From NCBI GenBank assembly GCA_050011895.1, contig JBEKIF010000002.1:1-64000 (forward strand): DNA of 64,000 nucleotides, read 5' to 3'. The position numbers and the translations under genes were made by a program. This DNA is from DATBGO01 sp050011895 (lineage in GTDB: Bacteria > Actinomycetota > Actinomycetes > Streptosporangiales > Streptosporangiaceae). A model generated the notes under the pieces. That model was not told the origin of the DNA, did no database searches, and was given only the letters and a program-made list of their open reading frames with translations. How positions within the stretch are numbered: position 1 is the first letter of the stretch; each line of letters opens with the position of its first letter. Positions 1 through 14,385 of the stretch are shown here, one piece after another.

Positions 1-5447
<5,447 letters not shown>

Positions 5448-5451
<4 letters not shown>

Positions 5452-7169
5452 GACGATCGATCCTGTTCCGTGGACGGCGCTTGCCGCCCGTAGAGTGCAT
5501 CCGCGACGCTGTCCATGTCGGCGAGCAGTCCGACCTGAGCGGCGCGCACGGCGTCCAGGCCGAGGCCGGCTTCGAACGTGGCGAGGTCGGTGTCCCGGCC
5601 GGCGCCGATCACCCAGCGCAGCCCGTCATGGGCCACCTTGTGCGCGGCCTCCCTGGCGAATACCCGGCTCATCGCCGCCAGTGCAGCGGCGTCGAACCGG
5701 TGGTCGGCCTTCTCAGGAAGGCTGCCGTCGAGTGCTGCCGCGGCGCGTGCCGCGAAGGTGCTGGCGGCCTCGGCATAGGCGATCAGCTCGCCAAGCCGCA
5801 GCAGGACGTGCTGGCTGCGGGTCAGGCGGCCGGCGCGGCAGGCTTCGAGCACGCTGGCGAGGGCATCGCCGGCGAGCGCCGCCGTGCCGGCGCCGACCTC
5901 GGCGTGCCTGGCGTGCAGCTCGCGAAGCCCGGCGGCGAACGCGGGGTAGTAGCGGCCGGCCGACTTCAGGTGCTGCTGCCAGCGGTCGCGCGCGATCGTC
6001 ATCTCCATGATCTCCGATGTGCCTTCGTAGATCGTGGTGATGCGGACGTCGCGCTTGATCTTCTCGACCAGGTAGTCGCGGGTGTACCCGTAGCCGCCGT
6101 GGGCCTGGATGGCCGCGTCGGCCGCCAGGTTGCCCGCCTCGGTCGCGAGGTACTTGGCGATGGCGCCCTCGGTGTTGAGCGCCCCGTCCGTGCCCTCGCC
6201 TGAGTCGATCCGCGCCGCTGTGTACTCGATATAGGAGCGGGCGGCCTCCAGCAGGACGGCGTGCGGGACGATGAGCTTATGGGTGTAACCCTGCTTCTGT
6301 GACAGCGGTGCCCCGGCCTGGATGCGGGTGGTCGAGTACTCGATGGCGCGGTCGAGCGCGGACCAGCCCGCCCCGAGGCCGAAGGCCCCGACCGTCACGC
6401 GCGTATAGCCGAACACCTTCTGCGCCTGCCAGAGACCTTGTCCCTCGACGCCGCCGACCAGGTTGCCTGCGGGCACGACCGCGCCGTCGAGGAACAGCGC
6501 CGCGGTGTTGGACAGCCGGATGCCGTGCTTGTCCTCGGGCCGGTTCTGGGTGAAGCCATCCGTGCCACGGTCGAGGACGAACCACGACGGGCCGCCCGGC
6601 GCCTTGGCCAGGATGGTGTACTTGTCGGCGATGCCGCCGTTGCTGATCCACTGCTTGCGGCCGGTCAGCCGGTACCCGGTGACCCTGCCGTCTTCGAGGA
6701 CGGGCGTCGCTGTGGTCTTCAGCGCGCCGAGGTCACTGCCTGCCTCAGGCTCGGTGGCACCGTAGGCGTAGAGGAGCCCGCGCTCGGCGATCTCGGTGAG
6801 CCAGGCGCGCTTCTGCTCGGCGGTGCCGCCGAAGGCGATCGGATCGCTGCCGAGGAACGTCGCGAACAGGCTGGTACCAAGGCCGAGGTCAAGGCGGGCC
6901 ATCTGCTCGCAGATCCGGTAGTTGTCCATGGTGTCGCCGCCCATCCCGCCGTATTCCTCGGGGATGAACAGCAGATGCACGCCAAGCTCGTCGCTGCACA
7001 TGGCCCGGACCAGGTCCTCCGGGCAGACATCATCGTGATCGAGCAGTAGCTGGCGCTCCTGGGGCAGGGCGTGGGTGACGTACTCCCGGATAGCGTCCAG
7101 CGTCATTTTCAGGGTCTCGGCGTCCAGGCCGGTCGGTAGCCCGGTCGTGGGCGGCTCGGTCAGCGGCAC
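5448..7169 (-). CDS. Acyl-CoA dehydrogenase with C-terminal extension, coupled to the PKS
   Basis: A flavin-dependent acyl-CoA dehydrogenase of 573 residues. The family signatures are visible: a middle-domain segment (ATEPEAGSD), K-Q-W-I-S-N-G-G, a late Q-A-H-G-G-Y-G-Y-T-R-D-Y stretch and I-Y-E382-G-T-S-E-I, whose Glu is the expected catalytic base. Usual family members are about 380-400 residues. Here roughly 180 further residues follow the core, a largely helical Ala-rich extension as seen in very-long-chain or multimeric relatives. The stop codon overlaps the PKS start by four bases, so the two proteins are probably made in a fixed ratio and act together, for example by introducing a double bond into a PKS-bound or CoA-bound chain. 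That role is inference. Phosphoketolase lies 179 bp upstream on the same strand. Confidence 0.9.
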
Positions 7170-7348
7170 GGCACATTCACCTCTTGTCGTCCACCGTGCG
7201 GCCTAAGTAGCGAGAGAGCGAGGGCCATAGGTCCCGCGCCCGCTGGCGAGTGGCCCCGAGCGGGCCGGATAACCGTATGAGCATTGGCCCGCGGGCAGTC
7301 CGGCGGACGATGGCCAGGCCAAGATCGAGCGGGCGGCGGCTGGGGAGG

Positions 7349-9754
7349 CTAGTCGCGCCAGGTCCAGCCGGTGATCGCCGGGTCGTCCTCGCCATGCTCG
7401 CGCGTGTAGGCGCGGGCGTCGAGGCGGGCATCGGACATCCGCTGGCGCAGCGGCGCGGCCCGCGTGCCCAGGGACGGGACACGGTCGATGACGTCCATGA
7501 CGAGATGGAACCGGTCCAGGTCGTTCAGCATGACCATGTCGAACGGCGTGGTGGTGGTACCTTCCTCCTTGTAGCCACGCACGTGCAGGTTGTGGTGGTT
7601 GTTACGGCGGTAGGTGAGCCGGTGGATGAGCCAGGGATAGCCGTGATAGGCGAAAATGACCGGCTTGTCCGGGGTGAACAGCGCATCGAAGTCGCGGTCG
7701 GGCAGCCCGTGCGGGTGCTCGGTGTCCGGCTCCAGGCGCATGATGTCCACGACGTTGATGACCCGGACCTTCAGCTCGGGCAGGTGGGTGCGGAGCAGGT
7801 CCGCGGCAGCGATGGTCTCCAGGGTGGGAACATCGCCGGCACAGGCAAGTACCACGTCAGGCTCACCGTTGGTATTGCTGGCCCACGGCCAGATGCCGAG
7901 TCCGCGGGTGCAGTGCGCGATCGCCTGCTCCATCGTCAGGTAGGTCAGCGCCGGCTGCTTGCCGGCTACGACGACATTGACGTAATCCCGGCTGCGCAAG
8001 CAGTGATCGGCGACCGACAACAGGGTGTTGGTGTCCGGCGGCAGGTAAACACGGACAATCTCGGCCTTCTTGTTGATCACGTGGTCGATGAAGCCCGGGT
8101 CCTGGTGGGAGAAGCCGTTATTGTCCTGGCGCCAGACGTGCGACGACAGCAGGTAGTTGAGTGAGGCGATCGGCGCCCGCCATGGGATGCCCCGGGCCGT
8201 CTTAAGCCACTTGGCGTGCTGGTTGAACATCGAGTCAATGATGTGGATAAACGCCTCGTAACAGTTGAAAAGGCCGTGCCGCCCGGTGAGCAGATACCCC
8301 TCCAGCCAGCCCTGGCATAGGTGCTCCGACAGGACTTCCATGACCCGGCCGTCCGGGGCGAGGTGATCGTCGCCGGGGACCGTCGTCGCCTCCCAGGCGC
8401 GGTTGGTCTCCTCGAAGACCGCCGTCAGCCGGTTGGACGCCGTCTCATCCGGGCCCATGAGGCGGAACCTGTCGGGGTTGCGGGCGATGATGTCGCGCAG
8501 GAAGGTGCCGAGTACCCGGGTGGCCTCGCTCACCGCGACGGCCGGGCGGTCCACCGGCACCGCGTAGCGGCGGAAGTCCGGCATGGCCAGGTCGCGAAGC
8601 AGCAGGCCGCCGTTGGCGTGCGGGTTGGCGCTCATCCGCCTCGACCCCCGCGGGGCAAGTGCCTGCAGCTGCGGCACCAGCTGTCCGGCGGCGTCGAACA
8701 GCTCCTCGGGCCGGTAACTGCGCATCCACTGCTCGAGCAGCTCGCGGTGCCTGGCGTTGGTGCGAGTTTCGGCAAGCGGTACCTGATGAGCGCGGAAGGT
8801 GCCCTCGACCTGAACGCCGTCAACCACCTTGGGCCCGGTCCAGCCCTTCGGGGTGCGCAGTACGATCATCGGCCAGGCGGGACGGGCCGCTCCGCTGCTC
8901 GTGCCGCCGGCTTGCTGGCCTGCTGCATCGCGGGCGTGCTCCTGGATGGCCGCGATGTCGTCCAGCACCTCGTCGAGCACGGCCGCGAGCTGCCGGTGGA
9001 CCACCGCGGGATCATCGCCGGCCACGAAGTGCGGCTGGTAACCGTAGCCGCGCATCAGTGCGGCGAGCTCGTCGTCGGGGATGCGGGCCAGGATGGTCGG
9101 GTTGGCAATCTTGTAACCATTAAGGTGCAGCACCGGCAGCACCGCGCCGTCAGTCACCGGGTTGAGGAACTTGTTCGAATGCCAGCTGGCCGCCAGCGGC
9201 CCCGTTTCCGCCTCCCCGTCACCCACCACGCACATGACCAGCAGATCCGGGTTGTCAAATGCCGCGCCGTAGGCGTGCACGAGCGCGTATCCGAGTTCGC
9301 CGCCTTCGTGGATGGACCCGGGGGTTTCCGGCGCGACGTGACTTGGGATGCCACCGGGGAACGAGAACTGGCGGAACAGCGCCCGCAGACCGTCTTCATC
9401 CTGCCCGATGGAGGAGTAGACCTCGCTGTAGGTGCCTTCCAGGTACGCGTTGGCGACGATCCCCGGTCCGCCGTGACCAGGGCCGATCACGTAAATGGCG
9501 TTCAGGTCGCGTTCGTTGATGACCCGGTTCAGGTGCACGTACAGCAGGTTCAGCCCGGGCGTCGTCCCCCAGTGCCCGAGCAGCCGCGGCTTGACGTGCT
9601 CGGCTCGCAGCGGTTCCCTGAGCAGCGGGTTGTCCAGCAGGTAGATCTGCCCGACCGACAGGTAGTTCGCCGCACGCCAGTACGCGTCGATCAGCTCCAG
9701 GTCCGCCGCGCCATAGGTGCTGGCTGCCGTCGAGTCGGGCGGGCTGGGCATCAT
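7349..9754 (-). CDS. xfp: Phosphoketolase (xylulose-5-P/fructose-6-P)
   Basis: A thiamine-diphosphate enzyme of 801 residues, the usual size for phosphoketolases, which cleave xylulose 5-phosphate (or fructose 6-phosphate) with phosphate to acetyl phosphate. Recognised from family signatures: GHWGTTPG, the GPGHGG segment, SFPGGIPSH, the TPP-binding GDGEAETGPLA motif, and a C-terminal domain ending in a conserved HGYPWLIHRL-type region. The ATG is preceded by GGAGG at suitable distance; a second Met follows immediately. It reads in the same direction as the acyl-CoA dehydrogenase and PKS. An acetyl-phosphate source could feed acetyl-CoA to the PKS, but cotranscription across the 179-bp gap is not shown. 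Confidence 0.95.
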   Translation of the reverse strand: MMPSPPDSTAASTYGAADLELIDAYWRAANYLSVGQIYLLDNPLLREPLRAEHVKPRLLGHWGTTPGLNLLYVHLNRVINERDLNAIYVIGPGHGGPGIVANAYLEGTYSEVYSSIGQDEDGLRALFRQFSFPGGIPSHVAPETPGSIHEGGELGYALVHAYGAAFDNPDLLVMCVVGDGEAETGPLAASWHSNKFLNPVTDGAVLPVLHLNGYKIANPTILARIPDDELAALMRGYGYQPHFVAGDDPAVVHRQLAAVLDEVLDDIAAIQEHARDAAGQQAGGTSSGAARPAWPMIVLRTPKGWTGPKVVDGVQVEGTFRAHQVPLAETRTNARHRELLEQWMRSYRPEELFDAAGQLVPQLQALAPRGSRRMSANPHANGGLLLRDLAMPDFRRYAVPVDRPAVAVSEATRVLGTFLRDIIARNPDRFRLMGPDETASNRLTAVFEETNRAWEATTVPGDDHLAPDGRVMEVLSEHLCQGWLEGYLLTGRHGLFNCYEAFIHIIDSMFNQHAKWLKTARGIPWRAPIASLNYLLSSHVWRQDNNGFSHQDPGFIDHVINKKAEIVRVYLPPDTNTLLSVADHCLRSRDYVNVVVAGKQPALTYLTMEQAIAHCTRGLGIWPWASNTNGEPDVVLACAGDVPTLETIAAADLLRTHLPELKVRVINVVDIMRLEPDTEHPHGLPDRDFDALFTPDKPVIFAYHGYPWLIHRLTYRRNNHHNLHVRGYKEEGTTTTPFDMVMLNDLDRFHLVMDVIDRVPSLGTRAAPLRQRMSDARLDARAYTREHGEDDPAITGWTWRD

Positions 9755-9782
9755 GTCCTCCAGCAGGAGTGGTGGCCAGGTA

Positions 9783-9875
9783 ACAAGTGCACTTTAAAGG
9801 TGCTGCTGTGCATCGCTCACGACCCTGGCATGCGGCAGCGCGACATCGCAACCAGTGCCGGCGGCACCGCTCGGG
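9783..9875 (+). pseudogene. Remnant of a winged-helix (MarR/ArsR-like) regulator
   Basis: In the gap between phosphoketolase and aquaporin, one plus-strand frame reads K-V-L-L-C-I-A-H-D-P-G-M-R-Q-R-D-I-A-T-S, which closely resembles the beginning of a common actinobacterial helix-turn-helix family whose members read like VLLCIA-DPG-RLRDIA followed by G-I-T-E-R. No start codon precedes it and the similarity dissolves after G-G-T-A-R, so it looks like a decayed fragment. The rest of the 393-bp gap shows only a few C-A-G-A-C-C-rich short repeats. The match is from memory of the family and covers about 25 residues. Confidence 0.4.
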
Positions 9876-10147
9876 TGGACGTGATCGACCCGTACACCTG
9901 CGCAGACCACCGCAGACCACCCCAGACGCTCACAGACCGCCGCAGGCCGTTAAGATCGCGGAGACGGTTGCAGGTCGTCGGCGCCCGCTACTGACACGCC
10001 GGGCCATGGACGCTTAGCATCTGGCCCGGCATGGGTATGAAAGCCTGGGCCTGTGCGGGTAAGTGCGGCCGCGCGGAATTACGTCATGGGATGCTTGGTG
10101 ACCGGATTGGACGAAAACCCTAAAGCACACCAGGAGGGCTGGGGAAA

Positions 10148-10936
10148 ATGGCTTTGTGGCGCAAGTTCGCAGCAGAGATGCTGGGCACCGCACTGCTTGT
10201 GTTCTTCGGGGTCGGTGCGGCGACCCTCATGTTCGGGTTCAAGTTCGATGGCGGCAGTATCGCCGCAGGCGTCGTGGCCACGGCGTTCACCTTCGGGCTC
10301 GTGCTGCTGGCGCTGGTTTACGTTATCGGGCCGGTATCGGGCTGCCACGTCAATCCGGCCGTGACCCTGGGCGCGCTGCTGGCGCGGCGCCTCCCGCTCG
10401 ACGAGGCCGTCGGTTACTGGGTGGCCCAGTTCGTTGGCGGCATCCTGGGTGCGCTCGTGCTATGGGGCATGTTCAACACTTCGCCGTTGTACAGCACGTC
10501 CAAGACCGGGCTCGGGACGGACGGCTGGGGCGCGGCGTCTGACATTCACATCGGTGCGGGCGGCGCCTTCCTTGCGGAGGTCATCCTGACCGCGATGTTC
10601 GTCTTTGTCATCCTCGGGGTCACCAGCAAGATCGGGAACACCATCACCGCGGGCATGGTGATCGGCCTGGCCCTTACCGTGGCGCACCTGGTCGGGATAA
10701 CGATCACCGGAACGTCGGTGAACCCAGCGCGCAGCCTCGGCCCGGCGCTGATCGTCGGCGGCACTGCGCTGAGCCAGGTATGGCTGTTCATCGTGGCGCC
10801 GCTGGTCGGCGGCGTCGTCGCCGCCGGGCTGCACTGGCTGGTCTATCCCAAGCCAGTACCTGCCGCGGTAGAGCCCACAGCGGTGCCCCTCGCCGAAGAG
10901 ATCAGCAGATCGCCTGGTGATCCGGCAGGTCGCTGA
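10148..10936 (+). CDS. aqpZ: Aquaporin (MIP family), AqpZ-like
   Basis: An integral membrane channel of 262 residues with six hydrophobic segments and the two half-helix NPA motifs expected of the MIP family: GCHVNPAVTLG in the first half and GTSVNPARSLGPAL in the second. The arginine after the second NPA and the short loops favour an orthodox water channel (AqpZ type) over a glycerol facilitator. A strong AGGAGG sits ten bases before the ATG. The C-terminal 25 residues are a hydrophilic tail with no recognisable motif. It is apparently monocistronic; the next gene starts 41 bp downstream and could be cotranscribed. Confidence 0.92.
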   Translation: MALWRKFAAEMLGTALLVFFGVGAATLMFGFKFDGGSIAAGVVATAFTFGLVLLALVYVIGPVSGCHVNPAVTLGALLARRLPLDEAVGYWVAQFVGGILGALVLWGMFNTSPLYSTSKTGLGTDGWGAASDIHIGAGGAFLAEVILTAMFVFVILGVTSKIGNTITAGMVIGLALTVAHLVGITITGTSVNPARSLGPALIVGGTALSQVWLFIVAPLVGGVVAAGLHWLVYPKPVPAAVEPTAVPLAEEISRSPGDPAGR

Positions 10937-10977
10937 CCTTCGCGTCGATGCGGGCGCGGTAGCGCCGCGGATCCCCG

Positions 10978-11652
10978 GTGGCCGTGACATTCGCCGAACG
11001 GCGCCGCAACAATAATCTCGTCGCGCTCCTTGTGATAGCTACGGGTGCCCTTGACGCGATCAGCTTCCTTGGCCTCGGGGGCGTGTTCACCAGCGTCATG
11101 ACCGCCAACATGGTCCTGCTGGGGCTTAGCGCAGGTCGGCACGACGCGGCATTGGCCCTGCACGCCGGAGTAGCGCTGGCGGGCTTTGTCACCGGGGGCT
11201 TGGCAGCAAGCCGGTTCGCCAGGCCGCCCGGTGAGCCGGCACCGGCCTGGCCGGGCCGGGTGACCGTGGCGCTCGTCGTAGAGGCTGCCGTACTTGTAGC
11301 CGTGACCGTGGGCTGGGAGACAGCGGCGGGCCTGCCAAGGGGAGCGGAACAGCTCATGCTCGTTGCCGCCGCTGCGGTCGCCATGGGCATCCAGAGCGCG
11401 GCGGTCCGCGCACTGGGAGTGCCAGGTCTTTCCACCACGTACCTGACAGGAATACTGACAGAGGCCCTTGGCGACCTGGCAGCCGTCAGGGCCTCGGCAT
11501 CGCTGCGGCGGCGCCTTGGTCTCCTGGTCATGCTGGTCGCCGGGGCAGCGGTGAGCGGCGTTCTGGTCGCGGAGGCGCCGCTGCTGGCACCGCTCGTCCC
11601 GCTGGCGCTGCTGCTTGCGGTGATCGTGACCGCCGCCATCAGCTCGCCCTAG
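10978..11652 (+). CDS. YoaK-family (DUF1275) membrane protein
   Basis: A 224-residue protein with about six hydrophobic segments. The beginning (LVALLVIATGALDAISFLGL, then GVFTSVMTANMVLLG) is the signature of the YoaK/DUF1275 family of small membrane proteins of unknown function, in which the D-A-I-S-F and T-G-N/T-A-N-M positions are conserved. The start is a GTG 41 bp after the aquaporin stop. Its last four bases overlap the end of the convergent HelD-like gene. Family membership is clear but gives no biochemical function. Confidence 0.8.
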   Translation: MAVTFAERRRNNNLVALLVIATGALDAISFLGLGGVFTSVMTANMVLLGLSAGRHDAALALHAGVALAGFVTGGLAASRFARPPGEPAPAWPGRVTVALVVEAAVLVAVTVGWETAAGLPRGAEQLMLVAAAAVAMGIQSAAVRALGVPGLSTTYLTGILTEALGDLAAVRASASLRRRLGLLVMLVAGAAVSGVLVAEAPLLAPLVPLALLLAVIVTAAISSP

Positions 11653-13988
11653 CCTGCGGCCCCGCGCAGCCTCCGCACTGGCGAAGGTGGACCCGCAGAC
11701 GCAGGCCGCAGGCCCGCGAGCACGGCGGGCAACTCCCCGCTGTACACCACGCCCAGCCGCTGAGTAGCCCTGGTCAGCGCGACGTAGAGATCGCTAAGCC
11801 CACGAGGCGAGCAGGCCATGATCTGGCCAGGGTCGGCGACCACCACGGAGTCGAACTCCAGTCCCTTGGCCTGCGCCGCGGACAGGACCACCACCGGGCT
11901 GCGGAGTTCAGGATCCTCGCCGACCGTTGCGCCAGGCACCGCCGCGGTCATCGCCGCGCCCAGCTCAGACAGGCGCGTTCCCGGGACGATCACGGCCAGC
12001 TGTCCGTCGTCCATCCGGGCAGCCTCGCGGCCGGCAATCTCAGCCAGGCGCCGGGCCAGCTCGGCTTCGGGTACCTGCTGGCGCCAGGGATGGACGCCGG
12101 TCTCGCGTACTGACCGCGGCGGCCGCAGGGCCGGATCGATCCCGGCCAGGACATCGGTGGCCACCGCCATGACCTCGGCAGGGGCACGGTAGTTGATGGT
12201 CAGCTCGGCCAGCCGCCACCTGTCGGCCAGGTGCGGTCCGAGTACCCGCTGCCAGGAAGACGTGCCCGCGAGGTCACCGGTCTGTGCGACGTCGCCTACC
12301 AGGGTCATGGATTTGGCCGGGCAGCGCCGCATCAGCATCCGCCACGCCATCTCAGAGAGCTCCTGTGCCTCATCCACGATCACGTGCCCGAAAGCCCAGG
12401 TCCGGTCGGCTGCCGCGCGCTGCGCCGCAGTCAGGTAGGGGTCCGCATAATGGCGCTCGGCAAAGGCGTCCGCGTCCAGCATGTCGACGCCCATCAGGAG
12501 CTCGGGATCCGCATCGTGGGCGTCCCTGGACATGATGTCAAGAACGCCCTGCGCGTAGGCTACGCGGCCGCGCCGCTCCATCTCGGCTTTGGCCCGCGCC
12601 GCCCGGTCGTCCTCGCCAAGCAGTTCCGCCGCCTCGTCGAGCAGCGGCACGTCAGCGGGGGTCCACCCACGACCCGGGTCACGGTGCAGCAGTGCGCGGT
12701 CCGCCTCGCCAAGCTCGCTGGCAGCAGCGGCCAGGCGGGCCGGCGAGGAGAACAGGTCATCCAGTAGCCGCTCCGGCGACAGCACCGGCCATAGCAGCCG
12801 GATGGCTCGCCGCACCTCGCTGTTCCTGCCCAGGTCGCCACGGATCGCCGCGACGTCGACCTCACCGAGAACGCTGCCCTGGCCGGGCGCGACGGCGTCG
12901 ATCCGGCTCTCGATCTGCCTGGCGAGTGCCTCGATGATCTCCCGCACGAAGATCGCCCTGGCCTGGTTGTGCGGCCTGCGGGACTGCCGTGCGCGCGCCC
13001 TGGCCCGGACGCAGGTTCGCCGGTCCAGCCGCAACCTCTCGCGGTCCACGGTGATCTCCAGGGCCCGGTCGGGCACCCATTGCCGGTCGCGCACCGCGGC
13101 GGCGATAACTCCCGCCATGGTCAGCCTGCCCTTGACCGCGGCGGCCGCAGGCTGCTCGGCCCGCCGCGCGATGATCCCCGGATACAGCTCCGCGATCGTC
13201 GACATGAGCACGCCGGTCTCGCCAAGCGAGGGAAGCACGTCGCTGATATACCGGATAAAGGTCGGATTCGGGCCGACGATCAGCACGCCCCGCTTGGCTA
13301 GCTGTTCCCGGTGCGTATAGAGCAGGAAGGCCGCGCGATGCAGTGCGACCGCTGTCTTCCCGGTGCCGGGACCCCCCTGCACAACGAGCACGCCAGGCAG
13401 GACGGACCGGATGATCTGATCTTGCTCTGCCTGGATGGTCTCCACGATGTCGCTCATCCGGCCGGTCCGGCTCGCGCTGACCGCGGCGAGCAGCGCGGCC
13501 TCGCCGGTGAGTCCCTGACGCTGGCGCGGATCGGCGGCGTCGAGGTCAAGTACCTCATCATCGAGGCCGGTCACGGTCCGGTTGCGGGTCTTGATATGCC
13601 GCCTGCGCCGCACCCCGTCGCGGGACGCCGCCGTCGCGAGGTAGAAGGGCCGCGCAGCGGGCGCACGCCAGTCCATCAGCAGCGGTTCGTAGTCGCCGGA
13701 GGCATCCCGGAGGCCGATCCGGCCGATATAGCGCGGCTGGCCGTCGTCGAAGTCGAGACGGCCGAAGCACAGGCCGTTCTCGGCCGCATCGAACTGGGCC
13801 AGCCGCCGGAAGTACATCTCAGTCATCGACTCGCGCTCGGACCGTGCCTGATGGGTCCCGCCATTTTCCAGCATGACCGTGGCAAGACGTGCCGAGGCTC
13901 GTTCGCGGTCGTTATCCAGGCGGCCATAGAGCATGGAAACGTATTCCTGCTCTGCGGCCAGCTCTATTGCCAATTCCTCGTCCGACAA
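11649..13988 (-). CDS. helD: HelD-family UvrD/Rep-type ATPase (RNA polymerase recycling factor)
   Basis: A 779-residue superfamily 1 ATPase. The N-terminal 60 residues form a charged helical arm (EQEYVSMLYGRLDNDRERA) and are followed by the family-typical Y-I-G-R-I-G-L and D-W-R-A-P segments; Walker A is GGPGTGKT with Lys211, and later motifs include VDEAQEL, GDVAQTGD and a C-terminal V-A-L-T-R-A-T-Q-R-L. This arrangement matches actinobacterial HelD proteins, which bind RNA polymerase and release stalled complexes; some relatives (HelR) protect against rifamycins. Whether this copy does so is not visible. The start is a TTG with GGAGAGG upstream. The upstream region is unusually AT-rich and carries repeats (separate entry). 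It is convergent with the YoaK-like gene, overlapping by four bases. Confidence 0.9.
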   Translation of the reverse strand: MSDEELAIELAAEQEYVSMLYGRLDNDRERASARLATVMLENGGTHQARSERESMTEMYFRRLAQFDAAENGLCFGRLDFDDGQPRYIGRIGLRDASGDYEPLLMDWRAPAARPFYLATAASRDGVRRRRHIKTRNRTVTGLDDEVLDLDAADPRQRQGLTGEAALLAAVSASRTGRMSDIVETIQAEQDQIIRSVLPGVLVVQGGPGTGKTAVALHRAAFLLYTHREQLAKRGVLIVGPNPTFIRYISDVLPSLGETGVLMSTIAELYPGIIARRAEQPAAAAVKGRLTMAGVIAAAVRDRQWVPDRALEITVDRERLRLDRRTCVRARARARQSRRPHNQARAIFVREIIEALARQIESRIDAVAPGQGSVLGEVDVAAIRGDLGRNSEVRRAIRLLWPVLSPERLLDDLFSSPARLAAAASELGEADRALLHRDPGRGWTPADVPLLDEAAELLGEDDRAARAKAEMERRGRVAYAQGVLDIMSRDAHDADPELLMGVDMLDADAFAERHYADPYLTAAQRAAADRTWAFGHVIVDEAQELSEMAWRMLMRRCPAKSMTLVGDVAQTGDLAGTSSWQRVLGPHLADRWRLAELTINYRAPAEVMAVATDVLAGIDPALRPPRSVRETGVHPWRQQVPEAELARRLAEIAGREAARMDDGQLAVIVPGTRLSELGAAMTAAVPGATVGEDPELRSPVVVLSAAQAKGLEFDSVVVADPGQIMACSPRGLSDLYVALTRATQRLGVVYSGELPAVLAGLRPASAGPPSPVRRLRGAAG

Positions 13989-14385
13989 TTAGCCTCTCCT
14001 GCGCTACAATTTCGGCTAAAGAGTATTGCAAAATTTGCGGCTTATTGCAATCTGTACTTATTGCAAGCTGTGCTTATGGCACCAGCTTGGCTCCTGCCTA
14101 ACCACAATAAATGTAGCGCGTATTTTGTTCCCCGAGGTGCGAGGCGGCCCTGGCGTCCCTGTCAGCCGGCGTCACCTCCGCCTCCGGCCTATTCCCGCGC
14201 CGGCCGGACAGCGATGACGATCTTGACTCGCACGTTGAGCGGCGATCCAGACAGCGGGACGAGGACCCTGCGTGCGTGGCTGGCCCCGAGCCCAGGGATT
14301 ATGGGCGGATGCCAGAACGTCGCCGGCACGGTCCGCAACCGGCCCGGCCGGTGGGCTGGCCGCGGGGCTTCGGAATGCGGCGGGC
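13989..14385. other. Non-coding divergent region between helD and an MFS gene
   Basis: The first 120 bases next to helD are strikingly AT-rich against the GC-rich background and hold the repeats described separately. On the minus strand TTGCAA followed 17 bases later by TGTAGC could be a weak promoter for helD. The part nearer the MFS gene returns to high GC and shows no convincing gene. Confidence 0.5.
14024..14066. promoter_or_regulatory. Direct repeats TATTGCAA x3 and GCAAA-A-TTTGC inverted repeat upstream of helD
   Basis: TATTGCAA occurs at 14024, 14043 and 14059. The last two lie in 16-bp units that begin CTTATTGCAA. The first copy is part of an 11-bp inverted repeat GCAAA-A-TTTGC (14028-14038). 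The cluster lies 35-80 bases upstream of the helD start and is a plausible regulator-binding array; the regulator is unknown. The motif does not look like the long GC-rich rifamycin-associated element as I remember it. Confidence 0.5.

Noticed and set aside
8321..9994. 557-residue plus-strand open frame
   Set aside because: Antisense to phosphoketolase; its last 70 codons only cover the regulator-like remnant in the gap.
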